Shown piece by piece: positions 28,101-36,646 of a stretch of 64,000 nt of DNA. The DNA is from Paragordius varius. Its lineage: Eukaryota > Nematomorpha. The position numbers were made by a program, and so were the translations under genes. Location: assembly GCA_964247055.1 (NCBI GenBank), contig OZ176056.1, forward strand, positions 6,448,001-6,512,000, read 5' to 3'. Within the stretch, counting starts at the first letter, position 1. Each line of letters starts with the position of its first letter. Under the pieces are notes generated by a model that was given only the letters and a program-made list of their open reading frames with translations, ran no database searches and was not told the origin of the DNA.

Positions 28101-31076
28101 GTCATTTAACTTTTTATATTTATATCTTAAAGAAAATTTTACGCTAATTCTATAATTTTAAACATTTGGTATGGGGCCTAAGGCAGCCTTTCGAGTATCT
28201 TTGTGCGGGCCGCAAAAAATTTGGAAAACTATATGCAAAAATATGTCCACAAAATCTTAGTAACATTTATATTTCATACGCAATTGTTATGAATGAATCT
28301 ATTAAATTGGTAATGAATTAAAAAAAAATGTTATATTGTGTTTGTGTTTTACAGTTTTATTAATCGAAAAATTATGTGAATGTATATTATTTGAATGGGG
28401 AACCATGTGCTTTTGGGTTAAAAATTGGGCTCGCGAAGGCATTTAGTTGGACACACTTGTTTTAGTCAAATATCCTTTTTATTAAATATTTTTAATCAAA
28501 AATATTTTTTAAAAAAAATTCGTTTAGATATTTTTTCCGACAGTATTTTTTATCGACAAACCGGACATATTTAAAAACTATTGTGAAGCGTTCCGCAAAT
28601 ATTATTGCGAACTATCGATAAAATAAAAAAAATTATCTTAACTCAAATTCCAAAAATATAACACTTAAGGAATACATCATTAATGATTGTGCACTGGGAT
28701 ATACTTAAAAAAATTGTCATTCAATAATTGTGTTTTTAATTAAAAATTATCTCCATATATTATGCTAATAATGGTTAAAGGTTGTTTTTATATCCTTGTT
28801 TTAATATTTATCTTCAAAAAAAAAACCTTTTTACTGGAAAAAAGTTTTTATTGATTGGGAAAATGTTTCGATTGACTGGGAAAACAATTGACTGGGAAAA
28901 CGTTTCGATTGACTTGGAAAACGTTTCGATTGACTGGGAAAACGTTTCGATTGACTGGTAAAATGTTTCGATTGACTGGGAAAACGTTTCGATTGACTGG
29001 GAAAACGTTTCGATTGACTGGGAAAATGTTTCGATTGACTGGGATTTATTTAGACTGGGAAATGGCACATATTATTTATAATTCAAATTCACCCTTTAAC
29101 AATTCAAATTTATTCTCGAGCAATATCTTACACTCATAATATATGTTTTCGGGCTAATATTAATCATCATTAATAAGAAATATATTATTATGGCATAGTT
29201 TTTTATTTTTTCAGTATTATATTAATTTTAAACGCTTCATTTTAAAAAATATAAAAACATATAGGCAATTTCTAATCTTAAAAAACACATAATTTAGGGT
29301 AAATTGTAATTAAGTAAGGGTAAATTGGAATTGTACAAGGGTGAATTTGAATTGTTCGAGGGCGAATTCGAATTGTTAAAGGATGAATTTGAATTGTTCA
29401 TGGGTGATTTGAGGGTAAATTGGAATTGTTCGAGGGTGAATTTGAATTGTTCCAGGGTAAATATAAAATGTTCAAGGGTGAATTTAAACTGTAAATGGTT
29501 ATTAATTTTTGACATTTATTTAAGCATTTTTATCGTTGTGATGACCCGATATGTGATCAAACCACTCCAATAATACCGCTAACGAGATCCGGCCCGTCAA
29601 AAGGCAAACCTGGTCCTTTTAAACCGAATATCTCTGAAATACCATGTCCTCATTGTTCATCGGGATGCCTTATTGAAGAGGTATTTTTTGAAAAAAAATT
29701 CCAAATCCTTGATTTCCAGAACATGCTGGATACTAAATGTTATTGTCATAAATCTTTAATTTAAGTTAAAATGACTTCTGATTTCCAAATTTATTGGATA
29801 ATAATGAATTGTATTTTATTAAATAAAAAATATTGATTATCAAAACTATTTTTACCTCAAATATAGTATGATGAATCTATGTTATATGAACAAATTTTGT
29901 ACTACAAACAAGTCTTTGATATCGAAGCGGCCTTACAAACTTTTGCACACAATCCAATTCTACAAAGTAATATATATCCCATTTGTAATCTTGTTTGAAT
30001 TAGATAAATAGAAATTAATATTAGTAGTTTTATATTTGCATAGTCTGTTTTTTAAGGAGTTTTATTGAGTGAGTAGCTAGTTTTTTTAATGTTGCATAAT
30101 AAGAAAAAAAGCGAGAAAAAAATTTAAGGTAAAATCTGAAATCATACGGCAAAAAGTTAATTATATAGACAAATATTTTTTTCAATCATTGTGCTACACT
30201 TCACTTTAATAGATGTAAATCATTATTTTATCGAGATAGATGTATATTGTAACACAATCAATTATATATGTTCCAAGTGTAATTGAATGGTTTTTCATAT
30301 AAAAAAAAAATTTTAAGTTATAAAAAAAGGGTTGTTCTCTTTATATTTTTTACGTTTTATCTGTATAATTACAATTTTTAGTGTAAATACATTAATATTT
30401 TTCTTCGCTTTACATGTTTTAAAAAATAGTGTCCTTATCTGAGTTTTGTACGTATAATTTCAATTTTTACTCAATTCAAAGCATTATTTCTTTTTGATGT
30501 ATATTTTATCTGGCAATAATTTATGAAAAAAACTAGTATATATACAGTAAAAATGGAAATTATACGGACAAAATGTAAAAACTAAATTTTATTTTCAAAA
30601 AGACAACCATACTTTTTTAAACCTTAATTTATCCTATAAAATTCATTTAACTATTAGAAAATACATCTTTGATTATATTACTGATTTGCATGACTCTATT
30701 TTATACTTTGCAGTTCAAAACAATTAGTTACATTCTAAATTTTTTTTTTAATTTTATGGTTGTCTTTTTGATAAAAAATATTTGTCTTTATTACGTGTCC
30801 GTATAATTTCAGTTTTTACTGTAAAAAAGTTGATTATCCAATTGTAAATTTACTTTTACGCATATTTTTTAAAAAAATAAAATTTTATTATATAATTTTT
30901 GTTAAGGTCAGCTTCGTAAGAAATTTTTGCCTTATATCAATGCTTACCGCGCCATCAAACGATTCATAAATGAAAAATATGTCGCTCATAATGCCTATGC
31001 AATGATTGATTTGTCACAAATATTCTCATTTTACGCGGGTGTTTCATATAAAAATTCATCTGGTTCAGATTTTTAG
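4448..31076 (+). CDS. POLA1: DNA polymerase alpha catalytic subunit (31 exons, complete)
   Basis: Family B polymerase that extends primase-made RNA primers at replication origins and on lagging strands, in the nuclear polymerase alpha-primase complex. Thirty-one exons join in one frame to 6099 nt (2032 residues plus stop), aligning along the whole length of animal POLA1 (about 1460 residues in human). Order: N-terminal Pol alpha region (exons 1-6), exonuclease-like domain without proofreading function (exons 7-16), polymerase palm and fingers with motif [11 protein letters not shown] (~1117), motif [10 protein letters not shown] (~1236), motif C YGDTDS (~1316) and RKKKYAAL, then the C-terminal zinc region that binds the B subunit. 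The extra length is mostly Asn/Ser-rich insertions, including a run of nine Asn in exon 17. Start ATG 4448 matches the conserved N-terminus (ALEELKR). All introns are GT-AG, from 26 nt to 4.8 kb. The catalytic aspartates are present, so the protein looks functional. Confidence 0.95.
5984..8314 (-). CDS. Small two-helix membrane protein nested in POLA1 intron 5
   Basis: Two exons on the strand opposite POLA1: 8314-8239 ([17 protein letters not shown] then a hydrophobic stretch, ending G|GTAAAT in phase 1) and 6180-5984 (after TTTTTTATTAG, entering in phase 1, ending TAG). The joined protein is 90 residues: a first membrane helix running through [15 protein letters not shown], a second around [17 protein letters not shown], then a Cys-containing tail ending GPPVSQTNH. 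Phases match, the acceptor has a strong pyrimidine tract, and exon 2 is GC-rich with no stops, so I think it is real. GTGAGT inside exon 2 near its end could instead be a donor to a further exon. Trp, Pro and Cys spacing recalls short membrane proteins of unknown function in invertebrates, but I cannot name a family. Its own intron contains repeat R and a T-family MITE. Confidence 0.55.
6474..6655. mobile_element. Tc1/mariner-like MITE, family T
   Basis: Near-perfect inverted ends CAGTATGCATTTTAATGG and CCATTAAAATGCATATTG flanked by TA on both sides. The interior is also palindromic (TTTGCAAC and its complement). It shares its first 17 bases with the giant foldback at 31359. No coding capacity. 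Confidence 0.8.
7016..7030 (+). repeat. Poly-G tract
   Basis: About 14 consecutive G, striking in DNA this AT-rich. Similar tracts occur near 8779, 38425 and 42244. Confidence 0.9.
7145..7546 (+). repeat. Satellite-like repeat R, full copy
   Basis: Closely matches 370-750, including GGGCCCGAACTGGGGGC and CATTCATTAATGATTATATT. Lies in POLA1 intron 5 and in the intron of the nested minus-strand gene. Confidence 0.7.
7967..8010. mobile_element. hAT-like MITE fragment
   Basis: GCAGTGATGTCCAACTAAAATGG matches one end of the family H element at 40671; the remainder is missing. Confidence 0.35.
9178..9441. mobile_element. Tc1/mariner-like MITE, family M
   Basis: Ends GGAATTATACGGACAAAACG and TTTGTCCGTATAATTTTAAT enclose a palindromic ~260-bp element in POLA1 intron 5. 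Confidence 0.75.
9742..9945. mobile_element. Tc1/mariner-like MITE, family M, right end degraded
   Basis: Left end TTGAAATTATACGGACAAAA is well conserved; the right side stops after CATTTTGTCCATATAA. Confidence 0.65.
10060..13647 (+). CDS. POLA1: POLA1 exons 6-10, linker and start of exonuclease-like domain
   Basis: Exons 10060-10282, 10908-11209, 11851-11966, 12575-12836 and 13420-13647. Exon 6 is Asn/Glu-rich linker without homology, kept because its phases fit on both sides and it is open. Exons 7-8 give [14 protein letters not shown] and [13 protein letters not shown], matching human VFHFYWLDAYEDQ and VVFLFGKVWIESA. Exon 9 gives [14 protein letters not shown], and exon 10 [11 protein letters not shown]. 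The start of exon 9 (AAAAAG|GTC) is the least certain border. Confidence 0.88.
10332..10590. repeat. MITE family A, complete
   Basis: TACCATTT to AAATGGTTA, in POLA1 intron 6. Few iterated units in each arm. The central part (TAAATTATGT, ATGTATCTTTATGG, ATAGGTAATTTTTAAT) is the family consensus. Confidence 0.8.
11313..11566. repeat. MITE family A, complete
   Basis: TACCATTTACCGTTCAAATT to AATTTGAATTGTAAATGGT in POLA1 intron 7, preceded by a TA microsatellite at 11244-11279. Confidence 0.8.
12137..12182. repeat. (TA)n microsatellite
   Basis: Uninterrupted TA run of about 46 bp abutting the family T element that follows. TA is the Tc1/mariner target, so such runs are natural insertion sites. 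Confidence 0.95.
12183..12342. mobile_element. Tc1/mariner-like MITE, family T
   Basis: Starts CAGTAAGTTAGG after a TA run and ends ACCATTAAAATGTTTATACTG before TA. Internal inverted repeat TTTGCAACACAGTAGTGTAT with its complement near 12275-12305. Related to 6474-6655, with the left end replaced. Confidence 0.7.
13798..14058. mobile_element. hAT-like MITE, family H
   Basis: Ends AGTGTGTCCAACAC and TGTTAGACTGGACACT with subterminal GGGCCGCAAAAAATT and GCCCGCGAAGCC, the pattern of hAT non-autonomous elements. In POLA1 intron 10; no coding capacity. Confidence 0.65.
14145..18929 (+). CDS. POLA1: POLA1 exons 11-17, exonuclease-like domain
   Basis: Exons 14145-14616, 14929-15010, 15098-15241, 15561-15797, 17120-17438, 18036-18140 and 18729-18929. 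Exon 11 is expanded with Asn-rich sequence. Exon 13 gives [17 protein letters not shown], matching IDPDIIVGHNIYGFELE. Exon 14 gives [14 protein letters not shown], matching [14 protein letters not shown]. Exon 15 gives [17 protein letters not shown], matching GGRSERNEFLLLHAFY. Exon 17 contains an (AAT) run coding nine Asn, then [13 protein letters not shown]. Confidence 0.92.
15888..16131. repeat. MITE family A
   Basis: TACCATTTACAGTTGGAATT at the left. The right arm ends in GGGTGATGGTT and is slightly decayed. In POLA1 intron 14. Confidence 0.75.
16632..17018. mobile_element. Tc1/mariner-like MITE, family M, old copy
   Basis: GTAGAGTTATTCGGACAAAA on the left and a degraded complementary end near 16985-17018. 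Clearly more diverged than other family M copies. Confidence 0.45.
17439..18035 (+). other. POLA1 intron 15
   Basis: Begins with a (TA)n run that forms the donor itself (G|GTATATATAT). The rest is AT-rich without a recognisable element. Confidence 0.6.
18404..18665. mobile_element. Tc1/mariner-like MITE, family M
   Basis: CAGTAAAAATTGAAATTTTA to CAATTTCAATTTTTACTG, bordered by TA on both sides, in POLA1 intron 16. Confidence 0.75.
19410..24294 (+). CDS. POLA1: POLA1 exons 18-24, polymerase catalytic core
   Basis: Exons 19410-19553, 20446-20537, 20754-20864, 21253-21382, 22015-22600, 23136-23268 and 24112-24294. Exon 18 holds motif A ([15 protein letters not shown]), exon 20 [18 protein letters not shown], exon 21 motif B ([14 protein letters not shown]), and exon 22 motif C ([11 protein letters not shown]), RKKKYAAL and [10 protein letters not shown]. 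Both motif C aspartates and the motif A aspartate are present. Exon 22 carries ~40 residues not in human POLA1 before motif C and a second insertion after it. The exon 20 acceptor is a pure TA run ending TAG with no pyrimidine tract. Confidence 0.95.
20088..20119. mobile_element. hAT-like MITE end fragment
   Basis: GGGCCTGCGGGTTGGACACC matches the right terminus of family H, immediately before a family A MITE. The left end is not found. Confidence 0.45.
20126..20403. repeat. MITE family A, complete
   Basis: TACCATTTACAGTTCAAATT to TTTGAATTGTAAAGGTA, ending 43 bp before the start of POLA1 exon 19. Confidence 0.8.
21383..22014 (+). other. POLA1 intron 21
   Basis: No complete element. Around 21740-21765 there is a small GC-rich inverted repeat (GTTCCCCTTTTGGGAAC), possibly the edge of an old transposon. 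Confidence 0.4.
22935..23059. mobile_element. Tc1/mariner-like MITE, family M, short copy
   Basis: GCAGTAAAACTTGGATTATA to TTTGTCCGTATAATTTTTAC; only about 125 bp, with most of the interior lost. Confidence 0.6.
23404..23991. repeat. Inverted-repeat element, family D
   Basis: Ends AACACTTCGATTCAAATT and ATCCAAGTGTTAAC. Subterminal GGGGTATCTAAATACCCC. The same element in the opposite orientation lies at 62580-63063 and a decayed copy at 57608-58110. Non-coding MITE of unassigned superfamily, in POLA1 intron 23. Confidence 0.6.
24295..25086 (+). other. POLA1 intron 24
   Basis: No repeat recognised. A 48-nt stretch 24506-24553 is flanked by AG and GT and open in phase 0 ([16 protein letters not shown]), so an optional in-frame exon is conceivable. 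It is not needed for the POLA1 alignment. Confidence 0.4.
25087..31076 (+). CDS. POLA1: POLA1 exons 25-31, thumb and C-terminal zinc region
   Basis: Exons 25087-25336, 25877-26214, 26593-26832, 27267-27413, 29525-29680, 29867-29966 and 30907-31076 (stop TAG). Exons 25-26 carry a polar insertion of about 100 residues, then [18 protein letters not shown], matching IDTQYYLAQQIHPVVARI. The first zinc site (CysA) is altered: human CPTC corresponds to CPQS, while CSLNAC is kept and is followed by CPHC. The second site (CysB) is intact: CDDPIC then CPHC in exon 29. Exon 31 gives the conserved helical end ([11 protein letters not shown], matching NLSKLFAGCAV). Confidence 0.9.
26947..27213. mobile_element. 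Tc1/mariner-like MITE, family M
   Basis: Left end decayed (CAGAAAAATGAATTAAACCG), right end GTATAATTTCAATTTTTACT good. In POLA1 intron 27. Confidence 0.6.
27709..29066. mobile_element. Foldback element, family B (1.36 kb) with 21-bp iterated ends
   Basis: Outer ends TACCATTTCCCAGT and ACTGGGAAATGG. The left arm (27709-~28035) and right arm (~28600-29066) are reverse complements; shared inner blocks are GCATAATCATTAATGA and TCATTAATGATTGTGCA. Just inside each end lies an array of TTTCGATTGACTGGGAAAA units of 21 bp, about 4 degenerate copies on the left and about 9 well-preserved ones on the right. The centre contains a second, hAT-like element. No protein-coding capacity. Confidence 0.8.
28165..28467. 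mobile_element. hAT-like MITE, family H, inside the family B element
   Basis: GTGCGGGCCGCAAAAAATTT on the left and GCTCGCGAAGGC then GTTGGACACACTTG on the right. It interrupts the centre of the foldback, so it is the younger insertion. Confidence 0.5.
29069..29501. repeat. MITE family A with expanded right-arm array
   Basis: Starts directly after the family B element and ends GTAAATGGT, 24 bp before POLA1 exon 29. The right arm has about ten units of GGGTGAATTTGAATTGTTC (roughly 21 bp), against two or three in most copies. Confidence 0.8.
30126..30385. mobile_element. Tc1/mariner-like MITE, family M
   Basis: TCTGAAATCATACGGCAAAA to TTATCTGTATAATTACAAT; diverged copy in POLA1 intron 30. A solitary right end (GTATAATTTCAATTTTTAC) follows at about 30450. 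Confidence 0.6.
30543..30823. mobile_element. Tc1/mariner-like MITE, family M, well preserved
   Basis: TACAGTAAAAATGGAAATTA to ATTTCAGTTTTTACTGTA with TA at both borders. In POLA1 intron 30, 83 bp before exon 31. Confidence 0.8.
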
Positions 31077-31173
31077 GCTTATATCCTTTATGTGATTTGA
31101 TATAATTTTATTTTACATGTCACATTTGAATATATATTTATACATGTGTATTTTGTGAGATTAGTAAATTTTT

Positions 31174-31179
31174 AATAAA
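31174..31179 (+). promoter_or_regulatory. Polyadenylation signal AATAAA (POLA1)
   Basis: First AATAAA after the stop at 31076, about 100 bp downstream and before the foldback element begins. Confidence 0.5.
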
Positions 31180-31846
31180 CACAAATATTATTTATTATAA
31201 ATTATTATAGTTTTTATCTCTTTAGATTTGTTTGATTTTTTGCCACTAAAGAGCCCCAAGTATATTTTTTTCAAAAAAGTTTTGGCTACCATCTGGGTAT
31301 GGTATTTAAAAAAGATGTTACATTTATTTAAACTCACTTCATAAAATTTAAACAATTACAGTATGCATTTTAATGTATGTTCAGTAATTTTATTGCCAGT
31401 CAAAAAACATAAATGGTTTATCAAATGCGTAAAATACTGGCCCACGAAATTATTTCGTAGAACACATATGAAAGAGGATTGACGTGAGAATTAACATAGG
31501 CTTTAATTTGAAGGATATTTTGTAATGTTAAATTTGGAGAATATTATAGCAATTTATGTTAACATTTGTAATATTGTTGTTACGTATTTAGATGCGGAAT
31601 TTTGTGCGTTTTGATCTTTGATAAATTAATTAATAGTAAAATACGTATTTTAAGATTTTTTATGTTAATTCCCAAATTTAATAATAAATATTTGTATTAA
31701 TCAAATTGGTATTATAATTTTATATAGTTATTACTTATTAAAAAAACGGTAAATATATATTTGAAAATTTAAGTAGATTTTAGATTTTTGTATTTTATGT
31801 TTTAAATTGTTATTAATAATTTTTAAGCATTTCAGACATTTTAATC

Positions 31847-32930
31847 AGGTAAAAATTGCGGTTTTTAACAAATTTAGTAAAAATTTAGTTTTTTTTTTGT
31901 TTTTTAGGTTTTGCATTGTTAATTGTAATTAATTACTACATATTTTGGACATTATAAACAGGTAAAAATTGCGGTTTTTAACAAATTTAAGTAAAAATTA
32001 ATTTTTTTTTATGTTTTGCATTGTTAATTGTAATTAATTACTACATATTTTGGACATTATAATCAATACAGTTAAAAATTGCGGTTTTTAACAAATTTAG
32101 TAAAAATTTAGTTTTTTTGTTTTTAGGTTTTGCATTTTTAATTGTAATTAAATATTACATATTTTGGACATATAAATACAGGTAAAAATTGCGGTTTTTA
32201 ACAAATATAGTAAAAATTTAGTTTTTTTTGTTTTTTAGGTTTTGCATTTTTAAATATAATTAATTACTACATATTTTGGACATTATAATAAATACAGGTA
32301 CAAATTTAGTAAAAATTTAGTTTTTTTTCCTTTAGGTTTTTAATATTTAATTGTAATTAATTAATACATATTTTGGACATTATAATAAATACAGGTAAAA
32401 ATTGCGGTTAACAAATTTAGTAAAAATTTAGTTTTTTTGTTTTTTAGGTTTTGCATTTTTAATTGTAATTAATTACTACGACATTTTAATTAATGGAGGT
32501 AAAAATGAAGTTGTTTTTATATTTAGTAAAAATTTAATTTTTTCTTGTTTTTTTATTAAATATTGTTAATTGTAATTAGTTACTGCATATTTGGAAATTT
32601 TAATAAATACAGGTGAAAATGGCGGTTTTAACATATTTCAAATGTAACATTTTTTGTATTTTGTATCATTGTTATTTAATTAATACTAAATATTTTGCAC
32701 ATTTAAAAAAACTGATGTAAATTGCGGTTTTTAATAAATAAGTAAAATTTTAAATTTTTTGTTCAACCTTGCTAATTTATTTATCACTATATATTTATGA
32801 TACATTGATATATACAGGTAAAAATTACTATGATTTGCGGTTTTTTAAAATATTAATTTTTTTGTTTTACATTGATAACTAATATATTAAATATAGTTAA
32901 CATATCTGAGCAGGTAAAAATGCATGTTAC
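31847..32930 (+). repeat. Tandem array in left foldback arm (~110-bp unit)
   Basis: Unit starts recur near 31847, 31959, 32069, 32179, 32295, 32392, 32496, 32610, 32713, 32815 and 32912, marked by CAGGTAAAAATTGCGG. Units decay towards the centre of the element. Confidence 0.85.
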
Positions 32931-34239
32931 GGTTTTATGTTTGACATTTCATTTTCCAAATCAACTATTTATATTTTAACAAACACCTTATGTCACCAAA
33001 GATTGAAAATAAGATCAAGATATATAAAACATCTTTTAATGTATCTGAATATCGCCAAATATAAATAAATTTATTTAAATTATAAATGTATAATTATTCA
33101 AAATATTCATAATATTATGTTTGAAATTAACATTCTTATTGATATTAATACAGATAATTTGTTTATATAATTGATCTACGAAGCGTTGTGCGTTCATGAT
33201 GATCATATAGATTGAAGAATAGTATGAGATGCAATAAATAAATGCAGATAATCCTAAAAATTTCACTAACCATCATATTCTAGATAGATTCTATCAACTA
33301 AAATATAAGATAATTAATATATTAGAAAATTGATACCTGGATTCTAGAAGTATTTTCAACATAAATTGGGGGCTAAAACATTCAAAGTTTGAAAGAGAAC
33401 TAAATAAGGTTGACTTGGCTTTTTAACAACTAAATTTCCAAAATTATTTTCTTCATGATAAAATATTCAAAAATGATACTTTTATGTTTTTTTCGTTCTA
33501 CCATCCTAAACTATAAATATGAAAAGGCTTATATGATTTCACCATACCAATGACGTCAAATAGAAAAAGAAACGAATATTTTTTCAAAAGCTTTGAATGC
33601 AACAGCACTCCAAAAACTAAGCAGGCAACACTAACATTGTTTGCTTTGGTGAAGAATAGTTTTTTATATTTATAGTTTAATATGGTAGAACGAAAACGCA
33701 AAAACATAAAGTATCATTTTTGAATTTTTTATCATGAAGAAAATATTTTTTTTGCAAATTTAGTTGTTTAAAAGCCAAGTCAACCTTATTGAGTTCCCTT
33801 TCAAACTTTTAATGTTTCCCCCAATATTTAAAATTATGCTGAAAATACTTCTAGAATCCAGGTATCAATTTTCTAATATATTAATTATTTTATATTTTAG
33901 TTGATAGAATCTACCTAGAAAATGATGGTGATTGGAATTTTCAGGATTATCTGCATTTAATTATTGCATCTCATACTATTCTATATAATCATCATGAACG
34001 CACACCGCATCGTATATTGATTATATAAACAAATTACCTGTATTAATATCAATAAGAAGAATGTTAATTCCAAACATTTATAATTTAAATAAATATATTT
34101 ATATTTAGCGATATTCAGATACATTAAAAGATGTTTTATATATCTTGATCTTATTTTCAATCTTTGGTGACATAAGGTGTTTGTTAAAATATACATCGTT
34201 GGATTTGGAAAATAAAATGTCAAACATAAAACGGTAACA

Positions 34240-35235
34240 TGCGTTTTTACCTGTTTGCTCAGATATAACTATATTTGTATATTAGTTATCAATGTAAAAC
34301 AAAAAAAATAATCCTAAAAATTTAAAAAACCGCAAATCATAGTAATATTTACCTGTATATATCAATGTAAAAAATATATAGTAATTAATAAATTAGCAAG
34401 GTTGAAAAATTAAAAATTTTACTAATTTATTAAAAACCGCAATTTTTACCTATAATTATTAAAATATATAATAATTAATTACAATTAACAATGCAAAACC
34501 TAAAAAACAAAAAAAAACTAAATTTTTACTAAATTTGTTAAAAACCGCAATTTTTACCTGTTTATAATGTCAAAAATATGTAGTAATTAATTACAATTAA
34601 CAATGCAAAACATAAAAAAAAAATTAATTTTTACTAAATATACAAACAACCGCAATTTTTCTGTATTTATTTAAATGTCCAAAATATGTAGTAATTAATT
34701 ACAATTAACAATGAATAAACAAAACAAATTAAATTCTAACTATATTTATTAAAAACCGCAATTTTTACCTGTAATTATTAAAATGTCCAAAATATGTAGT
34801 AATTAATTACAATTAACAATGCAAAATCTAAAAACAAAAAAAACTAAATTTTTACTAAATTTGTTATAAACCGCAATTTTTACCTGTATTTATAATAATG
34901 TCCAAAATATGTAGTAATTAATTACAATAACAATGCAAAACCTAAAAACAAAAAAAAATCTAAGTTTTTTCGAAATTTGTTAAAAATCGCAATTTTTACC
35001 TCTATTTATAATGTCCAAAATATGTAGTAAATTACAATTAACAATGCAAAACCTAAAACAAAAAAAAAACTAAATTTTTACTAAATTTATTAACCGCAAT
35101 TTTTACATTTATGAAAATGTCCAAAATATGTAGTAATTGATTACAATTAACAATGTTACATAAAAAAAACAAAAAAAAATTAAATTTGACCAAATTTAAA
35201 AACCGAATATTTACCTGATTAAAATGTCTGAAATA
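34240..35235 (-). repeat. Tandem array in right foldback arm (~110-bp unit)
   Basis: Reverse complement of the left array: AAAAACCGCAATTTTTACCT recurs about every 110 bp with TAGTAATTAATTACAATTAA between. Individual units differ from their left-arm partners by small insertions and deletions. Confidence 0.85.
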
Positions 35236-36211
35236 CTTAAAAATTATTAATAATTAACAATGCAAAACATAAAAAAAAATCTACTTAAATTACAAATATA
35301 TATTTACCTGTGTTTTTTTAATTAGTATTAACAACTATAAATTTATAATACCAAGTGATTAATACAGGTATTTAGCATGTTGAAAAATATTTATTATTAA
35401 ATTTAGGAATAATTAACATAAAATATCTTAAAATACGTATTTTACTATTTATTAATTTATCAAAGATAAAAACCCACAAAATTCCGCATCTAAATGCGTA
35501 ACAACAATATTTCAAATGTTAACACAAATTGCTATAATATTCTCAAAATTTAACATTACAAAATATCCATCAAATTAAAGCCTATGTTAATTCTCACATC
35601 AATCCTCTTTCATATGTGTTCTACGAAATAATTTCGTGGGCCAGTATTTTACGCATTTGATAAACCATTTATGTTTTTTGACTGGCAATAAAATTACTGA
35701 ACATACATTAAAATGCATACTGTTAATATAGTTAATTAATAGAAATTTCCAAATTTTACAATTTTTACATTGCAATCAATATATATTAGAATGATTAAAT
35801 TTATTTTTTTTAATATTTTTTCTAATTATGAGTTATCCATTATACCACATACTAGAAATGTAAAAAGAGTGCTCAACTTAAAAGATTTAAACTTAAAATA
35901 TCAGTTCTTTTTTTAAAATCGAAAAATGGATTCATTAGTTTATGGGCGTAGTTTATTTTAAAAACGCATTATGAAAAGGGTGCTTCATTAGAGAGGAGTC
36001 CTTGATATATTGTTTTTTTTTCATAAGTAATAAACTTTTATTCTTTGTAAATTTTTTAAACGTTGACAGTCAAAGAGTTAATTTTTATTTTAGTATTATT
36101 AGTAGAAGCCCTTGTTTAAATGATATGGCTAATTGTTGTTTAAAATTACATATATAAATTTCAAATTAACTGCAAGTTTTCAATTATGTCCAAGGAATGT
36201 ACACATAAAAG

Positions 36212-36458
36212 TTAAAATTTTTAAGAATTTTTGGTATTAAATTTAAAGAATATTTATGGCATGCCAGCTGCGTAAAATTTATTGATGTTAGAAATCCGAA
36301 AAATTGTGTAATTGACAAGGCATGTAAAACCTCGGAATGGGGGGCATCAAATATACAAATCTTCTTAACCATTGAAATTTCATATTTATTCGATAAAGAC
36401 TTTACTTATAAAAGTCGAAAATTAGAATTTATATTTTTATTATTACGCATTTCAGCTT
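36212..36458 (+). other. Possible + strand exon of unknown gene
   Basis: Open for about 80 codons in otherwise stop-rich DNA, including EYLWHASCVKFIDVRNP and CKTSEWGASN. There is no start, no clear acceptor and no partner exon nearby. The opposite strand is also open for 62 codons, so the openness may come from local base composition. Confidence 0.15.
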
Positions 36459-36523
36459 AATTTTAATAAATTTCATATCCATAATAAATAATATGGTAAA
36501 AATCTTATATTATCAATCATCAA

Positions 36524-36529
36524 TTTATT
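36524..36529 (-). promoter_or_regulatory. Polyadenylation signal AATAAA (MAN2A)
   Basis: Reads AATAAA on the minus strand, 118 bp beyond the MAN2A stop codon. Confidence 0.45.
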
Positions 36530-36646
36530 GTAAATCATTACATATTCTTATATTAAATGACTATATGGTGTGATAATAATAATACATTAATTGATTTAAC
36601 CACCCCATTTACAAATATATATATTTATATAACAAAATGATTCTAA

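Larger units (their letters stand above)
31359..35722. mobile_element. Giant foldback element (4.36 kb) with mirrored tandem-repeat arrays
   Basis: The first bases CAGTATGCATTTTAATG return as CATTAAAATGCATACTG at the far end. The reverse complement match continues inward through both arms (left ~31359-33524, right ~33660-35722), leaving a centre of about 135 bp. Over the outer ~340 bp the arms agree at about 95 percent by eye. Inside each arm is an array of ~10 units of 105-115 bp (GGTAAAAATTGCGGTTTTTA, then TTAATTGTAATTAATTACTA). Flanks are TA on the left, TT on the right. No open frame of protein quality exists, so it must be non-autonomous. The terminal 17 bp are shared with the family T MITEs, pointing to a Tc1/mariner-type transposase in trans. 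Confidence 0.88.
35723..36646. other. Intergenic between foldback element and MAN2A 3' end
   Basis: AT-rich. Contains the MAN2A polyadenylation signal and one open, Cys-containing + strand stretch (36212-36458), listed separately. Confidence 0.5.

Noticed and set aside
28814-29139. Overlapping open frames on both strands with repetitive QSIETFS or GKTFRLT peptides
   Set aside because: They arise because the 21-bp transposon unit is a multiple of three and lacks stops. No start, splice or homology evidence for a protein.
29294-29573. Open frames in the family A array ([12 protein letters not shown] on minus, [13 protein letters not shown] on plus)
   Set aside because: Same artefact: iterated 21-bp MITE units.
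31847-32930. Regular ~110-bp repeats resembling a CRISPR array
   Set aside because: Units are directly adjacent, diverged and AT-rich, have no unique spacers, and are mirrored in the opposite arm of a transposon in a eukaryotic genome.
33075-34223. Three minus-strand frames of 63-80 codons in the foldback centre
   Set aside because: They are mirror images of each other across the palindrome and show no protein features. Chance openings in an AT-rich inverted repeat.
31077-36646. tRNA or other structured RNA in the POLA1-MAN2A interval
   Set aside because: No A-box/B-box pair or cloverleaf was seen. The strong secondary structure is that of the transposon palindrome.
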